The notes: a model not told the origin generated them from the sequence alone. A stretch of 64,000 nt of DNA from Xanthoparmelia taractica (GCA_033085395.1 JANQBS010000131.1:46919-110918); one strand, 5' to 3'; counted from the first letter of the stretch, positions 1-11,243 are shown. Numbers and translations are program-made.

Positions 1-32
1 AGGCTGCCAGACCTGCGACCTTTGCGAGAATG

Positions 33-1505
33 TCAGCATTGACTATGCTTTACATGAAAAGACAGAATCCCACGCACCATCCCCGCTGAAATTGAAGTCC
101 CTGTCGCGGTTGAACGTAGATTCCATCCGCTTTTTGTACATGTCACACCCACCCCAGGCGCCCACACCATGCCAGTGATAGTAGTCTGCGACCATGAGGC
201 CTCTGCGCCCCTGTTGTCGACGGCTCCCGCGACTAAGAGAGGAAGAGGCTTTTGACCAGAGATTCTCGATTGCGAGGCGAAAACAGCGGGAACGGTATCA
301 GCGAAAAAGCTGCGCTTCCCAAAATTACCAGCTGGTACGACTACCACTGCACCTAAGTTGATGAGGTTCCGCATTCGTAGATAGAGTCGGCTGAACCGTG
401 CATCCCGGAATGCTTCCGGTCGCCATGGTGTCTTCGTTGTTGCTGCAAGTAGGACAACGACTCGTTTGCTCTTCCGCTTGGCAACATCATTGGCAATCTG
501 TTGAAAGGCCCAGGCTATGTCGACAAGGTTGAGCGAGGATTTGACAACCACAAGGCGGGTAGTTTTCGAGACTCCATTCTTAGCGCCGGTGGCCTTCGAG
601 GCAACGCAAGATCCATGAGAGTAGGGATCGTCGTCTGTCTCTGTTCTCTTAACGCTCGGGGCGTATAACCAGTCTTGCGGTGGCCAGAAGAATTCCTGAT
701 CATGTCAACAATCATGATCGCTTGTAGGTTGATCATCAGGTAGTTACCCGATTGTGACCATCGATTCCATTCTCGATAACGTAGATGATTGAATCTCCAC
801 CATTTCCTGGATCGTAGGCGTAAGCCTTTGTCCTGTCAAACGGTACACCCGGAGCCCATGAGACCACTTTCAGGTCCGACGGAGCATCTGATTGATAGAT
901 TGTTTCAGCACCTAAACCGGAATCTACACTGGTTCCGTTGTGCATTTTAGAAGGCCACAACGGCTGTACATGTTCTGACGCGTTCTGATTAGGGTTTTCA
1001 GACAGTCGAAAGTCTTCATGATACAAAAATGGGGCGTTCTCATGAACTTGGGCCTTTGTCTTCAATCAGCAGTGGCATTTTACTGGGAGATTTCCCCTGC
1101 AGATATTGAACACACCCTTGGATTGGCGCTCACGAATGCCGTACGCTGCACGTCGTTCATGATAACACGCCAGAACTCCACCCCCGTGTAGTAGCCTCCG
1201 TACTCTTGCACATCGACGGGTGCTAGTATCATACCGAGATGCAGTCTAATTCTCTCATTGTCGGATTCCTGCGAAGAGCCTTCGATGACAGAGTAGATGA
1301 CATATTCTTTGAGAGAATTCGAAGATAGCACCGTGTCAGACGGTAATGATTGGTTTTGAAGCACTTGAGAAGAGATAAGTTGGCCACCTGAAGGAGTATT
1401 TAGTAGAATCAAAGCGATAATAACACAACTGGTGAATTTTGTAAGGTGAATTTCCTGGAACAGAAACGCCCAAAAAAGATGGGAGCTATTCCCTTTAGTG
1501 TACAT
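33..1505 (-). CDS. Subtilisin-like serine peptidase (family S8), three exons
   Basis: Predicted secreted S8 endopeptidase of about 448 aa. Exons read 1505-1134, 1059-748 and 695-33. Both introns (1133-1060, donor GTGAGC; 747-696, donor GTAACT, acceptor CAG) are phase 0 and remove in-frame stops. The N-terminus has a hydrophobic stretch (about residues 28-40), then an I9-like propeptide. The catalytic His motif is SHGSCVASK (His about 255), the oxyanion Asn lies in VVVPAGN (about 352), and the nucleophile is in GTSIS (Ser about 429). The Asp motif reads YVIENGID, so Glu (about 220) stands where Asp is normal. The start at 1505 was chosen because it precedes the hydrophobic segment; an in-frame Met at 1661 is possible. 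The 3' end is close to the window edge, and a further intron (donor GTAAAG at about 53) could carry the gene out of the window. Family call is firm; activity is uncertain because of the Glu. Confidence 0.82.
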
Positions 1506-2371
1506 GTTTAGGCTAGAGGAATAGGTTGGGCTCAAGAGACATCCATGATCTCTTCGAAAGGTTCGAAGAAAATTCTCTTCGCCTAAATCACCCGATTTCG
1601 GAACAATAGCGTGAGGCCGAGCATGACCATACGCGACTTTATTTATCCGCAAATTTGACACACAGCGGCAACGAAGCGGATCTTGTTAAAATAGAACACA
1701 GCGCTCAAGCCTGCTCAGATGGGTCTCATGGCATTGCGCATGCGGCATGACCGTCGTGGCCAATTTTGAACTCTCCATGGAACAGCAAACTCTCACTCGA
1801 AAAGGATAATCAGGGGCTCACCAACGGTAGCCGGCACCACATTACCAGACAGTAGAATGAAACGAAATATGTCAAGGTGCCTTGAAACGTAAAGTGTTTT
1901 CCAGTGATAAACTTCTTGCTATGTATCGAGCTAGCGCAGCTGTCTTACGACTTGCATAGGTTGTAACGTCAATATCCCCTGCACCTGCCTGGAAATTAAA
2001 ACTTTAAGATCTTCAACGATACTAGTGTGTTTGACAAAGCGGAGCGAACCACACTTGCTTGTTATGAAATTCTTCTCTCGAATCTATATAATGATGCGAG
2101 TCAGAAAATCAGCGCGTTTCTCGAAAACTTCAGTCAATGTAGCAAGCGGAGTGGACTTGATGGCGAGAAAAGCTTCTAGCGACCCAGCGGGGGGGAAAAC
2201 TTGTGGGAAAAGCCTTAGCAGATAGGTTTTCGCGCAGCATCTGTAAAAGTCTGTTTGCAAATAAAAACATTTCCACAGGTTCAATTCATACTGGGAGAAA
2301 ATTTGTTAGTGTTAGGCCGAGGTTGAGCGCAATTCCTGTTCAACGTCTCGTTGCGCGCTCTGACCTGCTTG
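1506..2371. other. Intergenic, no supported gene
   Basis: Short overlapping frames only; no family motif, splice structure or repeat that I can support. Confidence 0.5.
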
Positions 2372-3709
2372 TTAGGCTACATGGACATCCCATTTTCGAT
2401 CCAGGAGCCAAGCTATAGGGTAGCTGGTTGGAGAAGCGCACGCTGGGAGATGTAGATACCAATCATTCTCGTCTTGAGGTGCCATAGTATTTGTCGCCTT
2501 AATGGATTCCCAGTAGTCTGGATAAAAGCCACTCATCTCCCAGTCAAGTATTCCGCTAATGCTGTAATTGCCTTGCTCATCAGGCAACACCACAATGTTA
2601 GCGGGCCGTAGATCCCCATGAGAGAAAACGACTCTTGACGTATGGCTTTGCGACATGCTACGCAAAAGCTTGATGTACACAGAGCCGCCAAAGTGTGGAT
2701 TAGAGAAGATGAAGTCCTCAAATTCTGCCGTTGATCTGATCGTTTTCTGTGAGATCCGAGTGTGGCGTCTGCTATCTTTGCATCCCTCGCCGCCTACGCC
2801 ACCGAGGAGGCCGTTGTTGGGTGTGCTTAATTCCCTGAGCCTCAGAAGTATCGCGTTGAGCTCATTGCGGAGAGATATCTTCTGCCCGTCAGGTAGCTGA
2901 GACCATACACTTTCGAGCGTTGGGCCTGGAATGAAGGACATGAAAAGGTAGACGGTTTTGCCCGACGCTAATGCGCCCAGAGGTTCAGGGACCGGAACCT
3001 CTGGAGCATGCTGTCTCAGATACTGCAAAGCGGTATACTCTGTATAGTCCTCATAACTAGGTATCATCTTGACGACAATATCTGCGCTGCATTTGATAAC
3101 CGCAACCCCACCGCATGGGCCGTTCTGCCATATAACGTCACCATCATCGATGATTTTGTAAAGCTTGGTCCACAGAGACGTGGATTTTGCGCTCAGCTCG
3201 TGCGTTTGAGCTCCAAGAAGCCATTGAACTTGCTCAGACAGAGGAAAGACAACAGTCACGGTGCTGTCAGAGCATAACCCCAAGCCAGCGGCGGTGCTAT
3301 TGATCTCAGAGACCTGTTCCAAAGGTACCCTTGCAGTCTCGGCAGTTGCAGCGTCGTCCGTTTCTGGCGACTTTCTTGCGGTCCCATCCTTCTCCACCTG
3401 AACAATGCTACCATCAATCTTCGAAGCGCCTTTCAAATTGGCTTTTGTCAGTGAGATTTTGTGGCAGATATAAGAAGGTTATGTACCTTCATCCTGCTTC
3501 TTTCTGCCAGCGAGACGGGTAGAGTATTCTGATGGAATCTTGGATAGTAGATCGTCTTCAGGGTTCACTGCGAAGGCTCTTTGTAGTTTTCGTATCACCA
3601 TCTCATTGAACTTTGCTGCCTCAGAGTTATGGGTCTCCTGATTTGGTCGTGCCTTCTTCGTGGCGGGAGGACTAGCGTCCTCGTCTACGCGAACCCTTTT
3701 CATCCTCAT
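2372..3709 (-). CDS. Aminoglycoside-phosphotransferase-like kinase, two exons
   Basis: Protein-kinase-fold small-molecule kinase (APH/choline-kinase-like), about 426 aa; the substrate cannot be told from sequence. Exon 1 is 3709-3487 and exon 2 is 3429-2372. The 57-nt phase-1 intron (donor GTACAT, branch CACTGAC, acceptor GAAAG) joins KKQDEG to ASKID in frame. Landmarks: candidate ATP-binding Lys in IVVKMIPSYEDY (about 195), catalytic loop HGDLRPANIVV (His about 345), metal-binding ILDWEMSG (Asp about 370). The N-terminal 75 residues are charged with a basic KRVRVDED...KKARP stretch that could be a nuclear localisation signal (inference). Such genes are abundant and expanded in filamentous ascomycetes and are often of unknown role. 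It ends shortly after the DWE region, within the family's usual range. Confidence 0.85.
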
Positions 3710-4402
3710 GGCTCGACCAAACGCTAATCAATAGAAGGTCTAATATGTTAAAACGATCTGTTGAGTGCCTGGAATATCGAATGCGGTGAGGGTATACAGT
3801 CCGGCTTGAAGGTAGTAAGAATGATGGAGATGATACGTACTTCGACGCGTCAAATGAAGAGAGTGCTCTTAGTGTGCTCTTAGCGTGCCCAGCTTCATTA
3901 GTAATCTTCTCAGTGACGGAATAAATTCCGCCCTGCTGAAAATCTGGTGTAACGTGTGATGTTTCCCTTTCAACACGAGCGAGTTGTCCTTTATACCAAG
4001 TTCACAAGAGTATTATTCTTAACAGTAAACTTCATAAATGATTAGTGACTCGTGCATTGTGCACAGGGGTCTTTAGCCATCTCGACGTTCCCAGCGACAA
4101 CCTCCCTACACCTCCTTCTAGCCTTGATGTGCATTACATGATGATGGTGCTACAGCAGCCGAGCAACGAGAACTCCACGCTGTTAAATATGAGAAATCTG
4201 TCTCTCTGCAATGCTCCCACATCCTTGCATTCAACCCTCGCTTGCGATAGGACCAGTGCGTTACTTGAAATATTATAAGACACATTTACCAACTGCAACA
4301 AAACAATATAAGTAGGTGTATTTGAGGAAGCAACAGATTGAAGGTGTTTGCTAATGGGTTGAACTGACGCTGGATGCATGCACTCGTTCTACGCCTCTCT
4401 GC
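3710..4402. other. Intergenic, no supported gene
   Basis: Probable promoter side of the kinase gene at the left; no recognisable coding or repeat structure. Confidence 0.4.
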
Positions 4403-4795
4403 TCAAAGAGGCCCGAAATACCTCTTCACTTCTCTTTTGGCTTTGATGTATGCCTCGTCGTCTCCGTCAATGACACACTCTTCCTCGAGATGGTCAAGAG
4501 CTTCGATCACGTAGTCTTGGCAATTCCAGTGGGAGACCCCATTTTGTGGTTTCACAGAAGATGATGCCGCTCTGAATTCTGGTAGGTCGGCGCTGTTGAT
4601 CTCGTAGACAAAGATGGACCTTTGATGTCGAACGGTATGGTCGGGCTTCTTGCCAGTGATGACATTGGGTTTAAAGTCGGGGTGTTCGCCGAGGACTTCG
4701 TAGATGCTGTGGTCGGATCCATCATCGAGGTGAAGCGCCCAGTGTAGATGGTTGCCCTCAGCGGGCTTGTACATTGCGACTGATAATTTTGGCAT
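4403..4795 (-). CDS. Small conserved-looking protein with His...Cys (LRAT/PPPDE-like) arrangement
   Basis: Single-exon 130-aa protein, no signal peptide or membrane segment. It starts MPKLSVAMYKPAEG, has a His-rich strand NHLHWALHLDD near residues 15-25 and a later HWNCQDYVIEALDHLEEE near residues 88-105, ending YFGPL. A strand with His followed by a helix starting with Cys (here NCQDYV) recalls circularly permuted papain-fold proteins such as LRAT (NCEHFV) or PPPDE peptidases. That similarity is only by eye. It may belong to one of the uncharacterised fungal HWAL-type families. A clean ATG, a compact folded-looking sequence and length typical of such proteins support a real gene. Confidence 0.65.
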   Translation of the reverse strand: MPKLSVAMYKPAEGNHLHWALHLDDGSDHSIYEVLGEHPDFKPNVITGKKPDHTVRHQRSIFVYEINSADLPEFRAASSSVKPQNGVSHWNCQDYVIEALDHLEEECVIDGDDEAYIKAKREVKRYFGPL

Positions 4796-5449
4796 ATTGA
4801 CGCGACTATCTTCCGACTACAGCAAAGTGAGTTGCACGCCAGGAAGATAAAAGATTTTTGGATTGAAATGCTACAGGGACCGCGGTGAAGAGGGAAAATC
4901 TTTGAGGGAAGAAGACTCCACTCATAACCTTTTCATTTCGCTGCAACCCACTTCCGTACCCTCTGCTACTGCACGGATCTTATGATCATAAAACAGAAAG
5001 AGAACTTGCCTTATTCGTGACCGGGTATGCTCGGCGAAGGAGGGGCAGTGATGCAAGGCGCATTAGATAAGCGTCTAGATGTGTTGCCGAACAATTTCCA
5101 ATAGCTCCTGCCAGAAAGAGGGTTGCGCCAGCCGGGAAGGCGGCCGGTGGTAGTCGGAGTTGTCTCATAAGGATGTGCATGAGCTTGGCATATTCGTCTC
5201 TGCTCAGAGAAAGGTCACTCTTATGGGGATAGGTACTAAATAGAAGACCAACGTGTGTCAAGATTGCCATGGAAGTCCATGTTAGTCGCGGTGGGCCAAT
5301 CAAGGGGCGGATGGATGTTCCTAATAAGAGGTCTCTGGAAGTATGGTCCCCCTCACGCAGGTTTGGATTGCTCTGCCTGCCCTATACTGCATTGTTTGAC
5401 CAGATATTGTCGGGGGGGAAATATTGTCGGGGGGGAAATTACCGCCGAA
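4796..5449. other. Intergenic or decayed sequence
   Basis: Contains an open frame on the minus strand at 4986-5303 without recognisable homology; it may be the eroded 3' part of the neighbouring rhodopsin-domain relic. A short G-rich direct repeat (ATATTGTCGGGGGGGAAAT-like, twice) lies at about 5405-5440. Confidence 0.35.
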
Positions 5450-5923
5450 CAACGAAAAGTCTGCTTGTCGTTGAGGCGGCCAGCACGTCGCTTTTCCCCA
5501 CGACTCGCAATATCAAGAAGGCGACAGAAATTTTTGCAGTCGCCGGATCGTAAACAGCAGGCGGCTAGGTTATGCAGTTGATTCGCGCAGCTTTGATCGC
5601 TTTGGCCGGGTCCAGCTGTAAGTAGTACAGGTGCCTACAACCTCCGAGATGTCCTAGAACTATGATTGGTATAGAAAATCCCAGGGTATGAGTCTATTAA
5701 AAAGTCAAACAGGTCCCTCATCGAGCGCTATTAGAAGATTCCGTGCCCGAATCAGCACGATGAGGAGATCGCCATACCAGGAGTTCCATCCAACGAGGAG
5801 ACGACCATACACCCTGGCAGCAACCAACGCGGCGGTGGAGAAGCCGAACGCGACCCAGGCAAAAGCGTTGAGCTCAGTAGGCCAATTCAGATCCGCAGCT
5901 CCACCAGCGCGGTCTGCTGACAC
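5450..5923 (-). pseudogene. Decayed rhodopsin-domain integral membrane protein
   Basis: Minus-strand relic of the fungal rhodopsin domain (Pth11-related seven-helix proteins). The first part (5923 to about 5745) gives TELNAFAWVAFGFSTAALV then AARVYGRLLVGWNSWYGD, the usual first helix followed by the W-x-D position. A second part (about 5640-5480) reads HLYYLQLDPAKAIKAARIN, QPPAVYDPA-like and AKISVAFLILRVVG, matching the third-helix region of the family. The two parts need an intron or frameshift, and a TAG falls inside the second part where the family has Gln (CAG to TAG is a RIP-type change). Downstream helices are not readable. I take it as a pseudogene related to the three intact copies in the window. 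Confidence 0.6.
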
Positions 5924-6835
5924 GAGAAGGACCTAAGCGTCATGCTTACATGCAACTCGGGGAAATGAATCCTGTAGCTGCTTATGCCAAATTAACAGTC
6001 TTGCTTTCATGTGTAACCATCGACGTTGACCGTGACCCCTTAACTCCTTCTGCGCGATGGAGATTCAACATCAATCCGGCACGTATATCTGAGTAAGAGA
6101 TTAATATTGCTAGGGTCATGTTTGCTTCACGATATCTACAACATTTGGGATGGCACAGTGCGATAGTATGTTGTCGTATATTGCGTTCAAACGGGGCTCC
6201 CGGAGCCGCGTGTTGGTGGGTGTAGCGGAGTGTTTAGTAGCTCGATCGATGCCACAATGATTAGCCACATATAGCTCCCAGTGAACCACGGCTCTGGAAC
6301 GGCTGAGATCAGATTATCTGGATGACCGGATGTATAAAGAGTCTGGATCTAGATTTAGGTAATCTGTTGGGAGCAATCCCAGGCGTCTTACATGTATAAG
6401 GCTGGAGACAATGTCCTAGCTCTGATAGCCCTAGCCCTAATTTAATCGGCATAGCCTATTAAGCCCCTTACCCTTTATTCAATAAAGTTACATTGTTCCC
6501 TTTTCTCCATCTACTGGCAGAAAACTAAAAGAAAGCTGAGCAAAAGGTAAGCTGTGTGCGGAGTATAGTTCTGTCAGTCCCTTCCGTAATCAATGGCAGT
6601 CGCACTTTTTATAGGCGTAATACGCACGAGGTCGTGCCCATGCACCCATTGGGTAGTGGGCGCCGTAGAGGGTCCAGTGTGCCTCCTCGTAATCCTATAT
6701 TAATCCAGTCAGCGGACTGGAGATAAATAGGCCCCCTTTGCTCGATAGATTCATCCTCTGTCTTTCCCCTTTCTTCTCAAATGGTACGCGTGATATAAGT
6801 GTAGACCATCTCAACTACTATTCTCGATAGACATC
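5924..6835. other. Intergenic, upstream of O-methyltransferase
   Basis: No coding signal. A/T-rich motifs near 6720-6730 (GATAAATAGG) could serve as a promoter element for the gene starting at 6836, but this is weak. Confidence 0.3.
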
Positions 6836-8010
6836 ATGGAACCAGCCAAGTGCTCCTTGAATCAGAGCGCCGGGGTCACGGCTATGATAGATGCGCCGAA
6901 GAAGGCCTTGTCGGCAAGTGATCCCGCGGGACCATCCACTCGCGAGCAACTGAAAGAGACTGCGGAGAAACTGAGCCTTGCTCTCGAAACACCCGGAGAG
7001 ACAGTCCAACTTGTTGCATACTACGTGAGCTCTATCTTCCTTCAGGCTTTACCTTAAAGTCACCTCAAGCCTCCATCTGCCGTAGCGCTCAGCAGCTGAT
7101 CAAAGGTCGATGCTAACAGCCGATGCGAACAACCGTCGTCCGTATCGCTAACAGATTACGAATTTTCCACATCTTGGTGGAAAGCAATGGACCAGTCTCT
7201 GGCAAGGAGCTGGCGCTTGAGACCGGTGCCGACCACGTACTGCTCCTCCGCCTCCTTCGATACCTTGTCGCGATGCATGCCATTGGTGGGGCTGGCATCG
7301 ATACATTCATTCCAAACAAAGTCACAAAGAATTTGGCTGTTCCTAAGCTCGAAGCGGGCGTGAATCATACCTACGATGTCGTTGGAGCCGCAGCTATGGC
7401 GCTTCCTTCCTTCCTCGCGAGGACCAAGTATCAGAACCCTATTGACCCCAGAGACTGTGCGTTCCAAGAAGCCTTCCGCACCCAAGATAGCGGATGGGAG
7501 TGGTTTTCAAAACACCCTGAAGAGCTTAATAACTTCAATCTTTGGAAGACAGGCCAGCGCGATGGTCGTGCGAGTTGGCACGACTTCTTTCCATTCGAGG
7601 AACGGGTTGCCCGAGGTTTCCAGAAAGATGACAGCGCTGTCCTGTCGGTAGACGTAGGTGGCGCGCGTGGACACGAGATTGAAGCAATAAAGAAGAGGTA
7701 TCCCAATCTACCTGGGAGATTCCTCCTACAGGACTTGCCGCATACAATTGAGCAAGCTTTGCAAGTGCCGGGAATGGAAGCCGTCGTGCATGATTCTTCT
7801 CTGAACAGCCGGTCAAAGGTCAGTGGCGGCAGTAATGATCCTCAGACTGTGATACTAACACGTCAGCCAGGCGCACGGGTTTACTATTTATGCAGTATCC
7901 TCCAGGACTGGCCTGATGATAAATGCAAGCTTATCCTTATGCACCTCGCATCAGCAATGAAACCAGGCTACTCCAAGATCCTCCTCAATGAACTTATTCT
8001 CCCTGACTAA
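6836..8010 (+). CDS. SAM-dependent O-methyltransferase, truncated (probable pseudogene)
   Basis: Secondary-metabolite-type class I O-methyltransferase. Exons 6836-7024, 7120-7818 and 7867-8010; introns 7025-7119 (GTGAGC) and 7819-7866 (48 nt, GTCAGT, ATACTAACA branch, CAG) are both phase 0. The second intron is a multiple of three and has no stop, so it could be mistaken for coding. Winged-helix N-domain: TTVVRIANRLRIFHILVES. SAM motif: LSVDVGGARGHE (Asp about 241). Acidic/Trp motif: SILQDWPDD (about 306), where the family normally has HDW; the catalytic base His is Gln here. The frame stops at TAA 8008-8010 after NELILPD (343 aa), but 57 further codons in frame continue the family's C-terminus. 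Convergent with the FAD monooxygenase at 9392. Both defects argue against activity. Confidence 0.8.
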
Positions 8011-8184
8011 GGATGTGGTATCATCCCAGCCCAACTTGGTATGACCATGATGGCATGTGTGGCAGCTACCGAGCGGTCAGAGAAGCAATGGGATGAGTTG
8101 GTAGGCTCGGCGGGGCTGAAGATTGAAAAGATTTGGACAGATGTGCCCGAGGCAGAGAGTATTATTGAACTGGCACGGGAATAG
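8011..8184 (+). pseudogene. Detached C-terminus of the O-methyltransferase
   Basis: Directly after the TAA the same frame continues for 57 codons to TAG at 8182-8184. It includes ATERSEKQWDELVGSAGLK and IEKIWTDVPEAESIIELA, the standard last helix and strand of fungal O-methyltransferases. With it the protein would be 401 aa, the usual family size. The stop is therefore an internal lesion. CAA to TAA is a plausible single change of RIP type. Confidence 0.8.
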
Positions 8185-9391
8185 CGGTGTGCAGTAGTGT
8201 ACGATATGCGACCCAGGAAAGTGCTACAGCAGTATTTCCGCGCATGTACGTATATTGAAAGCTGCACAATATACTGTGTGGTGGGTGGCCCTGGTCCAGC
8301 CTTAAGCTAGCCGCATTCATAAGATCAGGGCTAAACTAGGGCTAGCTGACTGAGTGAAGGGTCGACCAAGTGGTGTACGATGATCTATAAATCACCTCAT
8401 ATAATATACGGCCAAGTCTACTAATCGCCCTTCTCTTCGCTCGCATAGATTCAAACTAAGACCCACATGTAACCCCGACTCACCCCAAGTGACAACGCGC
8501 AGCTCTATAATTATTCAGCATTTACCAAAGCTAAAGCCCAGCCAGCCATCCACCGAAGATTCCGCCTGTTGTGTACTCTATCTTATTCACGCGGTAGGCA
8601 TTTATGCAACACGGAAATCACTCTAGGCGAAACACAGGGACGACCAGTCAAAGGCCGGAATTACTGTGTATCATTACCATCAGCACTAATGACGAACATC
8701 TGATTCGCACGGTGCAAACCCCTTTCTTACACTCTTGTACTGTAATCGACTCCCTCTTTTGCATTACGGAATCAAATCACGAACAAGATTCGAAAGCTCA
8801 ACAAAAAAACGGCACCGTTCCTTTACTGATCAAACACGTTTACCATTGAGATGGGTCGTACGATGGTAGAAAAGGAGAGCGGGCGCTTGATAAAAACGTG
8901 CGTTAGAGTAGAGGAAACTATTTGAAAGAGCAATTAAGAGTGGAAAGTGAAGGAGAACTGTCCGAAGTGACTCTGTCTTCCAAATTAGAGCGATGAAGAG
9001 GGCTGTGCTGCTCTGGGATGCTGATTTTGGGGAAAGTTGCCGGGGTGAATGAAAAGATTTCAGGTCCTTCTCCTACGTCCACTGCCAAGAAGGTGGATCG
9101 GATCTGCTCGACGCTTGCTCAAGATGATTGAGTGAGTATTTGTGCTTGTGTTCAACGCATCTTAAAAGGGTTTGGGAGATACATCAAAAAGCCAATGACC
9201 GATGAGCTTCTCACAAATGATAAGAACGGTGGATTTTGAACAAGGAAAGCTAGCTTCCCAGTTGCGACCTTTGGTATTTGCGTATCCTTCCTTGTTCTTT
9301 TCATAGCTGCTCAACCACTGCATCGTAAGCTTTTGAATCATGAACCCACTGCACAAAACCAAGGTAGCATTGGAACAAATATTCTCACCCC
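8185..9391. other. Intergenic between convergent genes
   Basis: Holds the 3' flanks of two convergent genes. No gene, RNA or repeat recognised. Confidence 0.4.
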
Positions 9392-11207
9392 CTACAAACT
9401 CTCCAAAAACAACTCCGCCGCCGCCCGATTCTGCGCCTTCAAGTCCCGATGCCAAACCCAATGCATCCTCCTCCCCAGCTCCTCCGACAACTTCTTCGTA
9501 TCAGTTTCAATCCCCGGCATGCGCATAGCAAACAGTATCCCCGCCTCCCTACTCGTCTTGACCACACGCTGGGTGCGCGGACGGCGAATCTGGTCATACG
9601 CGTAAAAGACGTTTGGTAGCTGCTTGGCGTTGGGGGAGGTGGAGGGGTCAGTGAGTAGGTGTTTGAGGACGAGGGCGTCTTCGAGCGCTTGGCCTGCGCC
9701 TTGTCCTTGCCAGGGCGTGGTGGCGTGCGCGGCGTCGCCTAGCAATGCTACGCGGCCTTTAGTGTAGGTAGGTGCGAGGGCGTTATCGAAGATGGCCCAT
9801 TTGGCCAATTCGGGGCCTTTGAGGAGCTGTGGTTGAAGCAGGTATTAGCGGGGAACGGGAGGTGGGTGGGATGGTACCTCGACTAAGCCGCGTGCCTGCG
9901 GTCCCCATCCCTCAAACATACGGTCGAGTTCATCCCAGTCTGCGGGCATACTCCACTTCTCGTGCTCCCACTTTGTGTTCTCCGGGTTCACGGCCGCTAT
10001 GTTGACGATTTTGCCGTGCTCGATTGGTGAGCTGAGGAGCGCTCGGCCTAAACGATTCAGTGGTCAGTAGTTGACATTAATTTGACCCTAATTCTGTACG
10101 CATGGATACAGCAGGTAATCGGGTTAGGGTAGAGAGGCATTACCGGGTCCACAGAACATGGTCGCATTCTGAGCCACCTCCGCTCCCAGCTTTTCGATGG
10201 CCAAGTCCATTGGTACCAAACCTCTATACGCTACACTGCCGGAGAACGTGGGTTTGGCTTCTTCCTTGCCCATCATGAACTCTCGGACATAGCTGTGAAT
10301 GCCATCAGCGCCAATGACAGCATCCGCAGTGGCGGTGGTGCCATCCGCAAAGTGCAGGACGACGGGTTCATCAGTACGATAGTTGTCTTCGATAGAGACC
10401 AGACGTTTGCTCATGTGTACGCGATCCTTGGGGACGGATGCGATGAGGTCGTTGACGAAATGTGCGCGGTGGCAAGACTGCAGTCCCGTAGAGCATTTTT
10501 GGGTATGAATATGCTGGCCGGCGTTGGGACCGTGACCCTAGATTACGAAGCAGATATTTTAAGATATTTGCTGCTGGAATGTTGAGTTCTCCGTGGGGAA
10601 TAAAACTTACAGCAAAGAAGTTCAAGAAGGTCTTCTGATGAGTTTCCCACAAATTGCCTGTCACATTCTTCCTGAAAGCGGCTTCTGCCTCGGGCCCAAG
10701 CGATATGAGGGCTTCCTGCGCATTAGGCCCCAAACCAAGACCGGCACCAATTTGAACCCATATAGGTGCCGCTTCATAGATTTGGAAGTCAATGTGAGGA
10801 TGCTCAAGAAGTCCAAGAGCCAGAGCAATACCGCCAATTCCACCGCCAATTATGGCGAGTTTGATACTTACTGGAGCTGACGAGCTGGTTGAGGGGCCTT
10901 CAGGAACTGGAAAGGTGACTGGTTCGTCCGAGACTGATGCAACAGCTGAGATGCCGTTCTGGATTGGCGATGTAGATGAAGTCCCATTCAAGTGTGTAGT
11001 ACCGTTTGTGATACCGTTTGTAGTGCCATTTGGCACTGAGGTACCATTCGAAAGTGCCGTGCCGTTTGGGTGTGAGGTGCCATTTGGGACTGAGGCAGCG
11101 TCTGCCCCTGAAGTGCCGTTTGTGACTGGCGCAGCGTCCGCGACCGATGCTGCGTCTGGCACTGAGCCTACATCCTGAACCGATGCGACTTCTGGGGCTG
11201 AAGCCAT
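9392..11207 (-). CDS. FAD-dependent monooxygenase (salicylate-hydroxylase-like), four exons
   Basis: Group A flavoprotein hydroxylase, about 523 aa: NAD(P)H-dependent hydroxylation of an aromatic or polyketide substrate (family knowledge; substrate unknown). Exons 11207-10611, 10513-10144, 10047-9878, 9826-9392. Introns 10610-10514 (GTAAGT), 10143-10048 (GTAATG), 9877-9827 (GTACCA) join in frame. Motifs in order: dinucleotide-binding AIIGGGIGGIALALG (about residues 119-133), CHRAHFVNDL, the DG motif VIGADGIHSYVREF, and the GD motif VALLGDAAHATTPWQGQGAG near the C-terminal third. All cofactor motifs are intact, so the protein looks functional. The first 110 residues or so are an unusual low-complexity extension rich in NGT/NGTS. 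An alternative start at 11243 adds 12 residues. The convergent O-methyltransferase suggests a shared metabolite pathway, now partly dead. Confidence 0.88.
10945..11180 (-). repeat. In-gene repeat coding for NGT(S/T) units
   Basis: Imperfect 12-24 bp units in the 5' part of the monooxygenase coding region encode runs such as TSHPNGTALSNGTSVPNGTT preceded by Ala/Val/Asp-rich units (SVPDAASVADAAPV). On the plus strand the same repeats appear as GTGCCATTTG/GTACCGTTTG blocks. Length variation between strains is likely (inference). Confidence 0.75.
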
Positions 11208-11243
11208 TATGTACTGCAGAATTTTTGGCACTTTACTCGACAA

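Noticed and set aside
7819..7866. 16-residue insertion in the O-methyltransferase (VSGGSNDPQTVILTRQ)
   Set aside because: GTCAGT donor, TACTAAC branch and CAG acceptor show that it is a 48-nt stop-free intron.
10852..11178. Plus-strand repeat-rich frame encoding VPFGTE-like units
   Set aside because: It is the antisense of the monooxygenase N-terminal NGT repeat; the minus-strand frame continues into the FAD-binding domain.
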